Assembly (NCBI GenBank): GCA_038232255.1
Contig: JBBSIF010000077.1
Span: 1-12,852 of the forward strand
Source of the DNA: JAWWPG01 sp038232255
GTDB lineage: Bacteria > Actinomycetota > Actinomycetes > Propionibacteriales > Nocardioidaceae
Direction of reading: 5' to 3'
DNA: 12,852 bases
Below the pieces are notes generated by a model. It had not been told where the DNA came from. It worked only from the letters and a program-made list of their open reading frames with translations, and made no database searches. The position numbers and the translations under genes are program-made. This document shows positions 1-6,086 of the stretch, in pieces; the first letter of the stretch is position 1; every line of letters begins with the position of its first letter.

Positions 1-762
1 CACGTCGCCAGCCCGATGGTGTTCACCCAGATCGGTGGACCGAGCGTCGCGGGCGGGACGATCTCCGGCGGGAACTCACCAGCGCTGCGGTCCAGCTCCA
101 AAGACCCGACGGGCGACGCGCTGTCGGACTACTCAGCCCTGTTCGCCCCCGGCACCACGATCAACCAGCCGGGCAGCGATTTCACCAACGTCTCGATCGG
201 TAAGGACATCCAGGGCACTCACGGATTCACCGTCCGGATGACCGTTGCGAACCTGTCCGACGCGGCACTGGCCAAGGCCATGGCGGCCACCAACTCGCAG
301 TCGCTGCTGTACACGCTGCGGTTCGTCGAGGGTTTCCAGCCGGTAGCGGTGACCGCTCGCTACAACCCGAAGAGCGACCCGAAGTGGACGTTCAAGTTCA
401 ACGACTACGACACCTTGAATACGGAGTGTCTCGCGCTTCCGAGCACGGGTAGCGACAAGTGCCTGTCGTTCGGCGTCAACGGCCGCCCGGTCAAGGGATC
501 GGTCAACACGTCGACCGGCGTCATCACGATGACGGTTCCGGGCTACAACGCCAACGGCAGAAGGCAGCTCAAGGCGCTCGCCGGCGGCGAGGGTGATGGC
601 CAGCGCCCGTACCTGGTGCAGGCAGTGTCCGGGGACCGGTTCTACGACGCGTCGGCGTTCTCGTTCGGTGACGCCAGCGCGTCCGACACCGTCCCGGGCA
701 CGCCGCAGACCTACCTGGACCCGCTCGACAACACCCCGGCAATGGACTTCCTGCTGCCCTAG
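1..762 (+). CDS. C-terminal part of an unrecognised, probably secreted beta-rich protein (5' end off window)
   Basis: The frame is open from base 1 and ends at TAG 760-762, so the true start is probably left of the window; the first internal ATG is at 16. I do not recognise the family. About 250 residues are visible, rich in Ser, Thr, Gly, Asn and Asp with alternating hydrophobic residues (FTVRMTVANLSD near residue 76, SLLYTLRFVEGF near 102, VITMTVPGYN near 174). This looks like a beta-sandwich at the end of an extracellular or cell-wall protein. Two cysteines (in TECLALP and DKCLSFG) about 14 residues apart could form a disulphide. No membrane anchor or sorting signal is visible at the C-terminus. 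Exported proteases and other exported enzymes of actinobacteria often end in such modules, but no catalytic motif is visible, so no function is assigned. Its last 194 bp are overlapped antisense by the PAP2 gene. Confidence 0.7.
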   Translation, partial: HVASPMVFTQIGGPSVAGGTISGGNSPALRSSSKDPTGDALSDYSALFAPGTTINQPGSDFTNVSIGKDIQGTHGFTVRMTVANLSDAALAKAMAATNSQSLLYTLRFVEGFQPVAVTARYNPKSDPKWTFKFNDYDTLNTECLALPSTGSDKCLSFGVNGRPVKGSVNTSTGVITMTVPGYNANGRRQLKALAGGEGDGQRPYLVQAVSGDRFYDASAFSFGDASASDTVPGTPQTYLDPLDNTPAMDFLLP

Positions 763-1552
763 GAGGTCTCACGAGCAGGAGCGCGAGGGCGGCGCCGACA
801 CCCATGGTGGCGGCGCCGCCGACCGTGTCGACCAGGTAGTGGTTGCCGGTGGCGACGACGACCAGCGTGGTCACGACCGGGTACAGGGCGCCGATCCGGC
901 GGACGGAGCGACGCGACGCGAAGCAGGCGACGAGGACTCCTGACCACAGCGCCCAGCCGACGTGCAGGGACGGCATGGCGGCGAACTGGTTGGTGATGTT
1001 TCCCAACCCGCGCGGGACGCTGCCGTCATCGCCCCACCACCCCCACTCATGCACGTCCTCCAGGGTGTCCTGGAAGCCGGCACCGGACAGCAGGCGTGGT
1101 GGCGCCGTCGGGATGAGAGCGAAGCCGACGAGTCCGGTGACCGTGCCGGCCGCCAGCGCCGTCCGGGCGAGCCGATACCTGTCGGGATGGCACCGGTACA
1201 TCCACAACAGGACGGCCGGAGTCACCACGTAGTGCAGGGTGGCGTAGAAGAAGGCCGCGAGCACCGCAACCGGCGTCAGGTGCCCCAGGGCCTGGTTGAG
1301 CACCTGCTCGGCATCGAGGTGCCAGCCCTGCTCCCATGCGAGGATCGCGCGACCATTCCGCATCGCAGCTCCCGTGCCGCCGGTGCCCAGGCCGCGACCC
1401 ACCTCGTACAGCACATAGAGGCCAACCCGCAGGGGCAACTCGCGCCACCACGTCGGCCTCTCGGCATCGGCCCGCGCCGGCGCGGTGCTCCCTGCGGGAT
1501 CCCCTCGCCGCTCCGCGACCGAGGGCGCGCAACGGAGGATGCCGCCCACCAC
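569..1552 (-). CDS. PAP2/Aur1-like membrane phosphatase or phosphotransferase
   Basis: This is a 327-residue integral membrane protein of the PAP2 (type 2 phosphatidic acid phosphatase) superfamily, closest to the Aur1-like branch. Visible motifs are PTAPPRLL (148-155), which carries the conserved Arg, PSLHVGW (194-200) and GNHYLVD (236-242) with His238 and Asp242 as the expected catalytic pair. Hydrophobic stretches near 92-118, 130-150, 198-212, 220-235 and 243-262 place the active site at the membrane face. Family members dephosphorylate lipid phosphates or transfer phospho-head groups; the substrate here is unknown. The GTG start at 1552 is chosen because a TAGACT box lies 6 nt upstream and no Shine-Dalgarno is seen, suggesting a leaderless mRNA. 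Oddity: residues 262-327 are an Arg/Pro-rich tail read antisense through the end of the convergent plus-strand gene, so the native fold probably ends near residue 261. The GDPD gene ends 73 nt upstream on the same strand. Confidence 0.88.
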   Translation of the reverse strand: MVGGILRCAPSVAERRGDPAGSTAPARADAERPTWWRELPLRVGLYVLYEVGRGLGTGGTGAAMRNGRAILAWEQGWHLDAEQVLNQALGHLTPVAVLAAFFYATLHYVVTPAVLLWMYRCHPDRYRLARTALAAGTVTGLVGFALIPTAPPRLLSGAGFQDTLEDVHEWGWWGDDGSVPRGLGNITNQFAAMPSLHVGWALWSGVLVACFASRRSVRRIGALYPVVTTLVVVATGNHYLVDTVGGAATMGVGAALALLLVRPPRAAGSPLPGCCRAGPGRSAACPGRCRTRWRHRTRTPTRRRTGPRTLPAPGTGAGHHPRRRRAP

Positions 1553-1558
1553 ATGCGG

Positions 1559-1564
1559 AGTCTA
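1559..1564 (-). promoter_or_regulatory. Candidate -10 box (TAGACT) for a leaderless PAP2 mRNA
   Basis: On the minus strand TAGACT fits the TANNNT -10 consensus and is followed by exactly six bases and then the GTG at 1552, so transcription would start on the start codon. No Shine-Dalgarno precedes the GTG and no convincing -35 is visible. The motif is short, so this rests on its position and on the same arrangement at the next gene. Confidence 0.45.
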
Positions 1565-1625
1565 CTGTTCTGCACCCCCCGTGCCCGAGACCCGAACCGG
1601 ACAGACGGTCCCCGAGCCGGCCTGG

Positions 1626-2270
1626 CTAGATGCGGGCGCGGACCAGGACGGTCCGGTTGTCGGTGGTCAACCCGTCCACGCCCTGGTTCCGAAGCCAGCG
1701 GGCCCTGCTCACGTCGTTCACCGTCCAGGCGACCACCACCGGGACCAGCGCATGGAGCCGCTCGATCGTCGATGGTGTCAACAGCCGGTGGCGAACCGTC
1801 ACCGCCTCGTCGGGAAGCGGACCGTCGCTCATCGTCGAGTCGAGATCGCGACGGGAGCCGATCGTGCGCCACGTCCGGAACCCCGCAGACGCGAGCTCGG
1901 CCAGGTCGTCGCGATTGCGGCTGCTGACCCGGAAGCGGGTGCGGTCGGTGAGCTCCGCGGCGATCAGCCGGTTCAGCTCCGAGCGTCGTCTCGGCTCGAC
2001 CTCCTTGAGGTCCAGCAGGATCCCCCGGTCGCCGGGAACCAGCTGCACGACGTCGCGGACGCTGCGGTCGCCGACAGCGGACGAGCTGCGACGGACTCTC
2101 CAGTTGTCGTTCTCCAGCCAGCCTCGGCGGCGCAGCACCGGCAGGAAGTGCGAGACGACGAGCCGCGCGTGCGAGACCTGCACGTCGAGCTCGAAGTACG
2201 TTGCGCCAGCCGCCGCCAGCGCAGCACATCCCGCGGCGGTCTCCGGGGTCCGGTGGGCCACCAGCAGCAT
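1626..2270 (-). CDS. Divergent, compact glycerophosphodiester phosphodiesterase (GDPD) family protein
   Basis: A protein of 214 residues with the GDPD TIM-barrel pattern, the family that hydrolyses glycerophosphodiesters to sn-glycerol-3-phosphate and an alcohol. Numbered from ATG 2270, it has AHR at 5-7 (catalytic His6), ELDV at 27-30 (metal ligands Glu27, Asp29), SHF at 40-42 (second catalytic His41), LLDLKE at 85-90, AWTVND near 181-186 and GLTTDN near 200-205. Differences from typical members are HRT instead of HRG, loss of the segment leading to the usual PENT box (only PET remains), SHF instead of HD, and Asp instead of Glu in the E-x-K metal motif. There is no signal peptide, so it is cytoplasmic. 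An in-frame GTG at 2276 would add two residues, but a TACCGT box 6 nt before the ATG favours 2270. The active-site set looks mostly kept, so it may be functional with altered specificity. Confidence 0.82.
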   Translation of the reverse strand: MLLVAHRTPETAAGCAALAAAGATYFELDVQVSHARLVVSHFLPVLRRRGWLENDNWRVRRSSSAVGDRSVRDVVQLVPGDRGILLDLKEVEPRRRSELNRLIAAELTDRTRFRVSSRNRDDLAELASAGFRTWRTIGSRRDLDSTMSDGPLPDEAVTVRHRLLTPSTIERLHALVPVVVAWTVNDVSRARWLRNQGVDGLTTDNRTVLVRARI

Positions 2271-2276
2271 CAGCAC

Positions 2277-2282
2277 ACGGTA
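2277..2282 (-). promoter_or_regulatory. Candidate -10 box (TACCGT) for a leaderless GDPD mRNA
   Basis: TACCGT on the minus strand matches TANNNT and is followed by six bases and then ATG 2270. This is the same geometry as at the PAP2 gene. No Shine-Dalgarno lies in the six-base spacer. No clear -35 is visible 16-18 bp upstream, so the support is positional only. Confidence 0.42.
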
Positions 2283-2484
2283 GTCCGCTCGAACCGCCTC
2301 TCATCTGCGCCACCGGCTTCGCGCCGCGTCCATCGGGCCAACTGCGTCGTACCCACAGATCGTGGCGATGTCTGTCGCGCCCCACACGGCGTGCGAGCGG
2401 GCCTTCACGAAACGGCTGCAACCCAAGACGTCGGGTATCGGATCACACGACGGCGTCCAGTGATCACCCCCTCCCCCGCGCGCC
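2283..2484. other. Gene-free spacer upstream of the GDPD gene
   Basis: About 200 bases between the hairpin repeats and the GDPD promoter. The only minus-strand frame here (61 codons, 2301-2486) starts with TTG, has no ribosome-binding site, and shows weaker third-position G/C bias than the neighbouring genes. No RNA gene, insertion-sequence end or convincing regulatory site was seen, apart from a small TGATCA palindrome near 2461. Confidence 0.5.
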
Positions 2485-2606
2485 AAGATCCGACGTACAG
2501 GTCGCTCCGGCAGCTCGTACGTCGGATCCTTGCGCGGGAGCCGGGGAAAGATCCGACGTACAGGTCACTCCGGCAGCTCGTACGTCGGATCCTTGCGCGG
2601 GAGCCG
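2485..2606. repeat. Two tandem 59-bp hairpin repeats, 63-bp period
   Basis: Copy 1 is 2485-2543 and copy 2 is 2548-2606, separated by 4 bp and differing only at G2504 versus A2567. Each copy holds a perfect 12-bp inverted repeat, GATCCGACGTAC / GTACGTCGGATC (arms 2487-2498 with 2517-2528, and 2550-2561 with 2580-2591), around an 18-nt loop that includes CTCCGGCAGCTC. Outside the arms, CAA and TTG can extend the stem of copy 1 past a bulged C. The 63-bp period is a multiple of three, so overlapping frames show a 21-residue peptide repeat; I regard that as incidental. Confidence 0.93.
2550..2591 (-). terminator. Candidate 3'-end hairpin of the sugar-uptake operon
   Basis: On the minus strand this hairpin begins 45 nt after the stop codon of the secreted PF10091 gene, the last gene of the operon. 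It has a 12-bp stem with an 18-nt loop, followed by only TTT and then C-rich sequence. It lacks a long U-tract, so it may stabilise the 3' end or act with its downstream twin (2487-2528) rather than as a classic intrinsic terminator. Confidence 0.45.
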
Positions 2607-2635
2607 AGGGCGGCTTGGCGATGCTCCTTCGTGCC

Positions 2636-4213
2636 TCAGTTCAGGGACATCTTCTCCATCGACAGGTACGTGTGGGCGGCCCATGAGGTCGGGTCCATGG
2701 CGAAGTAGTGCTGGAGCTGGTTGCCGTTCAGGGCGTTGTCCAGCGACGCCATGATCATCGACTGGTCGAGGACCAGGCGACGGTGACCCACGGACCCCGT
2801 CGACGGGTTCACGGCGTCGTAGAAGCCACCGTCAGTCGTGTAGACGTCGGGGAACAGCGAGCGCATCTTCTGGATGTTCTCGAACGCCGCCTGCGGGTTG
2901 GTCATCAGGGCGAGGAACGACGCGTGCGGGGTGACCGTGGTCTCCGCGGCACAGGTCGTGCAGATGGACAGCTGGTCGCCGACCGGGAAGGCCTGCCCCT
3001 CGACGCCGTACGTCGCGTAGCCGCCCGAGTCGTCGGGGGTGCTCGACGGCGACATGCCCCACACCGGCAGGTGCAGGCGGTGCGTCGCGTACTTGATCTG
3101 CACCTGAACGGTCCGCGCGTCAGCGAGCCCGAAGCTCTTCGGGCCCCACTTCATCTCCGGGACCACGTCGGCGGCCATCAGCGCCTCGAACATGCCACCG
3201 CCGAACGTCGGGATGTACTTCAGGTTCGTGCCCGGGTAGGTGTAGTGCCCCTCCCACACGTTGAACGACTTGTGCGACTGCGGGTCCACGATCGTCGTCC
3301 AGTACCCGTGCGGGGGCCATTGACCCTGCCACGAGAAGTCCGGGTCGGTGTCGCACTGCTTCGGCGGCAACGTCCGCCACGTCCGCCACCACACGTCGCC
3401 GGGCATCTGGTGCAGGCCCATCCCCATGTACATGGCGATCCGGGGATCGCTGTACAGCGCCCCGTTGTGGTAGCCGGCCGGCCCCTGCTGCACGTAGTAA
3501 CCGCCGTACATCTGGCCCGTCGGCGGGTTGTCGGGCAGGTCGGGGTTGGTGTTGCAGCCCTCCTTCTGCGCCCGGTCGTCGTAGAAGATCGAGAAGTCCA
3601 TGTCGCGCAACAGGCTCGTCGCCAGACCACTCAGCCCCGGCAGCGCCTGTCGCACCACCGCCAGGCCGGAGGCGTACCACCCGTTGTCGACCGCCGACAG
3701 GAACCAGCAGTTGTCCTGGGTGGGTGTCGTCTCCTTGCGGCACTTGATGTCGCCAGGGTTGCGAATCGCGGCTCCGCTCTTGGTGTCGTACCACTGGTAG
3801 AGGAAGCCGTAGGTGCGCTTCATCTTCTGCACCTCGGTCAGCGTCGCCGAGATCATCGAGCGCTCGGTGGCACGGCTGATCAGGTTCATGTCACCGGCTG
3901 CCACCACGGCCCAGAGGTAGACGCCGATGTTGGCTGCCGACGTGTAGGTGCCTCGCACGTCGCCAGGCCCGAGGTTGTCGAGGGGCAGGTGGGTGTTCGG
4001 GTCGACGTCGTCGCGATAGAACGCCCAGGTGTCCTTCGCAACGTTGTACAGGACGTCGCGCTGGCGGGACGTCAGCCCGACATCCGGTGATGGCGGTCCG
4101 CTGCCGCCTCCGGTGGACTGCGCATCGGCATGAGGTACGACGAGGGCGGCGGCCGCGACCAGCCCGCCGACGGCGGCCCCGATTCCGGCGCGGATAGGAC
4201 GGTGGACTCGCAT
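2636..4213 (-). CDS. Secreted PF10091 glycoamylase-like (GH144-like) glycoside hydrolase
   Basis: A 525-residue exported protein. The signal peptide has RPIR, a hydrophobic run at 10-26 and an AxA site (ADA, 29-31) with cleavage before Gln32. The mature chain looks like the (alpha/alpha)6 fold of PF10091: TSAANIGVYLWAVVAA (91-106), YGFLYQWYDT (135-144), AVDNGWYASGL (174-184), NVWEGHY (318-324), WGMSPS then GGYATYG (385-403), an ETTVTPHASFLAL stretch (424-436) and GGFYDAVNP (462-470). Related proteins are endo-beta-1,2-glucanases (GH144) and the glucan-trimming domain of cyclic beta-1,2-glucan synthases; the substrate here is unproven and I cannot map catalytic acids with confidence. Six cysteines (158, 169, 220, 287, 418, 421) could form three disulphides. 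An AGGAGG at 4218-4223 lies 4 nt before the ATG. It starts 15 nt after the second ATPase gene, so it is probably the last gene of the uptake operon and its extracellular partner. Confidence 0.85.
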   Translation of the reverse strand: MRVHRPIRAGIGAAVGGLVAAAALVVPHADAQSTGGGSGPPSPDVGLTSRQRDVLYNVAKDTWAFYRDDVDPNTHLPLDNLGPGDVRGTYTSAANIGVYLWAVVAAGDMNLISRATERSMISATLTEVQKMKRTYGFLYQWYDTKSGAAIRNPGDIKCRKETTPTQDNCWFLSAVDNGWYASGLAVVRQALPGLSGLATSLLRDMDFSIFYDDRAQKEGCNTNPDLPDNPPTGQMYGGYYVQQGPAGYHNGALYSDPRIAMYMGMGLHQMPGDVWWRTWRTLPPKQCDTDPDFSWQGQWPPHGYWTTIVDPQSHKSFNVWEGHYTYPGTNLKYIPTFGGGMFEALMAADVVPEMKWGPKSFGLADARTVQVQIKYATHRLHLPVWGMSPSSTPDDSGGYATYGVEGQAFPVGDQLSICTTCAAETTVTPHASFLALMTNPQAAFENIQKMRSLFPDVYTTDGGFYDAVNPSTGSVGHRRLVLDQSMIMASLDNALNGNQLQHYFAMDPTSWAAHTYLSMEKMSLN

Positions 4214-4228
4214 GGTTCCTCCTGGTGG

Positions 4229-5083
4229 TCAGTGACCGGCGGTGGACGTCGCCACCGGGCCAGCTGTCGGTGCCGCTGCCGGAGCATCGGCGTACGGGTT
4301 GGCCACGGCGTCGAGAAGCTCCACCGTGTAGGCGTCCTTCGGGTGCTGCAGCACGTCCTTCGTGACGCCGCGCTCGACGATCCGCCCGCCGTGGAGCACG
4401 AGGATCTCGTCGGTGACGACGCGGGCACTGAGCAGGTCGTGCGTGATGTAGAGCAGCGACAGCCCATGGTCGACACGCAGATTCGCGAGCAGCTTCAGGA
4501 CTCCCGCGCGCAGGGAGACGTCGAGCATGGACACCGGCTCGTCCGCGACGATGAGGCCCGGGCCGCAGGCCAGGGCGCGCGCGATGACGACGCGCTGCCG
4601 CTGACCGCCGGAGAGCTGGTGCGGCAGCTTCGGAGCGAACTGGTCCGCTGGAGTGAGCCCCACCGTCTCCAGCAGCTCGTCGGCCCGCTGCTTCGCGTCC
4701 CGGGCCGACATCCCGAGGAAGTTCACGCACGGCCGGGTCAGCGTGTACTCGACGGTGTGGAGCGGGTTGAGCGCGCCGTACGGGTCCTGGAACACCATCT
4801 GCACCCGGTGGTGGTAGTCGCGCAGCCCTCCTCCGTGCAGCGCGTTGACCGAGAGGTCGCCGAACGTCACCATGCCCGACGTCGGCTTCTCCAGGCCGGT
4901 GATCATCTTCGCGATCGTGCTCTTGCCGCTCCCGCTCGCCCCGACCAGCGACACGGCGGCGCCCGGCGCGATCGTGAACGACACGTCGTCCACGGCGACC
5001 ACCGTGTCCCGGCGGCGACCCGGGTAGGCCTTCGTCGCGTGGTCCACGACGAGCGGCGGGACTGTGCTGGCTTCACCGGGCAC
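4229..5083 (-). CDS. Opp/Dpp-type ABC transporter ATPase (OppF/DppF-like)
   Basis: A 284-residue cytoplasmic nucleotide-binding subunit that drives import through the two permeases encoded upstream. Visible motifs are Walker A GASGSGKST (48-56), Q-loop VFQDPYGALNP (Gln99), signature LSGGQRQ (157-163), Walker B LIVADEP (177-183) and H-loop ITHD (His215). The frame continues upstream to 5227, but that extension is Arg/Trp-rich shadow of the preceding gene. The GTG at 5083 is chosen because AGGAG at 5090-5094 lies 6 nt before it and homology begins shortly after. It overlaps the preceding ATPase gene by 11 bp, consistent with coupled translation. Unlike its partner it lacks a C-terminal cysteine cluster and ends in an Ala/Pro/Thr-rich tail. 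Family membership is secure; assignment as the F rather than the D subunit rests on gene order and the shorter C-terminus. Confidence 0.93.
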   Translation of the reverse strand: MPGEASTVPPLVVDHATKAYPGRRRDTVVAVDDVSFTIAPGAAVSLVGASGSGKSTIAKMITGLEKPTSGMVTFGDLSVNALHGGGLRDYHHRVQMVFQDPYGALNPLHTVEYTLTRPCVNFLGMSARDAKQRADELLETVGLTPADQFAPKLPHQLSGGQRQRVVIARALACGPGLIVADEPVSMLDVSLRAGVLKLLANLRVDHGLSLLYITHDLLSARVVTDEILVLHGGRIVERGVTKDVLQHPKDAYTVELLDAVANPYADAPAAAPTAGPVATSTAGH

Positions 5084-6086
5084 TGGTGGCTCCTTCCGGT
5101 ACGGCGACCACTGCAGCGGATGGCGCCCGCACGTGACAGGCGGCCCGGCCCCGGCCCAGCGGCGCCAGCGGCGGCACGACCTCGCGGCAGATCTCGATGC
5201 CCAACGGGCAGCGCGGCTCGAAAGCACAACCCACCAGCGGCAGCGACAGGTCGGGCGGCGACCCGGGGATGCCGGCCAACTCCACAGTCTCGGCGCGCGG
5301 GTCGCCGTAGCAGCCCAGCAGCGCCTCTGTGTAGGGGTGGTGCACCCCGGTGAGCAGGTCGCCCGACGGCTGGTCCTCGATGATCCGGCCGGCGTACATG
5401 ACCAGCACCCGCTGCGTCGCCTCCAGCACCACGCCGAGGTCGTGGCTGATCAGCACCGCGGTGAACTTCTGCTCACGCTGCAGGTCCTTGATCGTCTGCA
5501 TCACCGCCCGCTGCACCACCACGTCGAGCGCGGTCGTCGGCTCGTCGAACACGATCAGCCGGGGCTCCAGTGCCAGCGCCAGCGCGATCGCGACCCGCTG
5601 CCGCATGCCGCCGGACAGCTCGTGCGGATAGCGGTCGAGGACCTCGGCGTCCAGCTCGACCTTCCCGAGCAGCTCGGCGCCCCGCTCGTGCATGGCCTCC
5701 TTCGAGTGCTGCTCGCCTTCCCGCGCGTGCGCCTTGAGGATGTCGGCGAAGTGGTGGCCGACGTTGCGCACGGGGTTCAGCGCGTTCATCCCGCTCTGCA
5801 GGACCAGCGCGAAGCCGTTGCGCCGTTGCTGGCGCAGCTCCTCCCCGGTGAGGGTGGCGATGTCCGTGCCGTCGAAGGAGATCCGGCCGCTCTCGAGCCG
5901 GGCGGGCGGGCGCAGCATCCGGGTGAGGGCGTAGCCGAGGGTGGACTTGCCACACCCCGACTCCCCCACCAGCCCGACGAACTCCCCCTCGTCGAGGTCG
6001 AGGTCGACATCGCGCACCGACCAGATGCGTTGACCGCGTGACGGCAGGTAGGCGACGTTGACCTCTCTGGCCGACAACAGACTCAT
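5073..6086 (-). CDS. Opp/Dpp-type ABC transporter ATPase (OppD/DppD-like)
   Basis: A 337-residue nucleotide-binding subunit of the importer. Motifs are Walker A GESGCGKST (41-49), Q-loop LVLQSGMNALNP (Gln97), signature LSGGMRQRV (157-165), Walker B LIVFDEP (177-183) and H-loop ISHD (His215). The C-terminal oligopeptide-transporter extension has four cysteines (287, 293, 300, 317; GCAFEPRCPLGIEIC), the conserved cluster of this ATPase group. The frame is open to 6902, but everything before the ATG at 6086 is shadow of the permease gene. That ATG shares its A with the permease TGA (TGATG overlap) and has GGGAGAA just upstream. Walker, signature and H-loop residues are all intact, so it should be an active ATPase forming a heterodimer with the product of the next gene. 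Confidence 0.94.
   Translation of the reverse strand: MSLLSAREVNVAYLPSRGQRIWSVRDVDLDLDEGEFVGLVGESGCGKSTLGYALTRMLRPPARLESGRISFDGTDIATLTGEELRQQRRNGFALVLQSGMNALNPVRNVGHHFADILKAHAREGEQHSKEAMHERGAELLGKVELDAEVLDRYPHELSGGMRQRVAIALALALEPRLIVFDEPTTALDVVVQRAVMQTIKDLQREQKFTAVLISHDLGVVLEATQRVLVMYAGRIIEDQPSGDLLTGVHHPYTEALLGCYGDPRAETVELAGIPGSPPDLSLPLVGCAFEPRCPLGIEICREVVPPLAPLGRGRAACHVRAPSAAVVAVPEGATSAR
5090..5097 (-). promoter_or_regulatory. Ribosome-binding site fixing the start of the second ATPase gene
   Basis: GGAAGGAG on the minus strand ends 6 nt before the GTG at 5083. It lies inside the 3' end of the preceding ATPase gene. It is the reason for rejecting the 48-residue upstream extension of this frame. 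Confidence 0.75.

Noticed and set aside
2301..2486. 61-codon minus-strand frame in the gap upstream of the GDPD gene
   Set aside because: TTG start, no ribosome-binding site, weak third-position G/C bias and no recognisable motif.
2485..2606. Possible CRISPR array
   Set aside because: Only two copies, a 4-bp spacer, and each unit is itself a long-stemmed hairpin; no cas genes are nearby.
1485..2708. 407-codon plus-strand frame with a 21-residue tandem peptide repeat
   Set aside because: It runs antisense through the GDPD gene. The peptide repeat is a consequence of the 63-bp DNA repeat being a multiple of three.
2708..4090. 460-codon plus-strand frame antisense to the secreted PF10091 gene
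   Set aside because: Val/Arg/His-rich composition typical of antisense frames in high-GC DNA, while the opposite strand has a signal peptide and conserved motifs.
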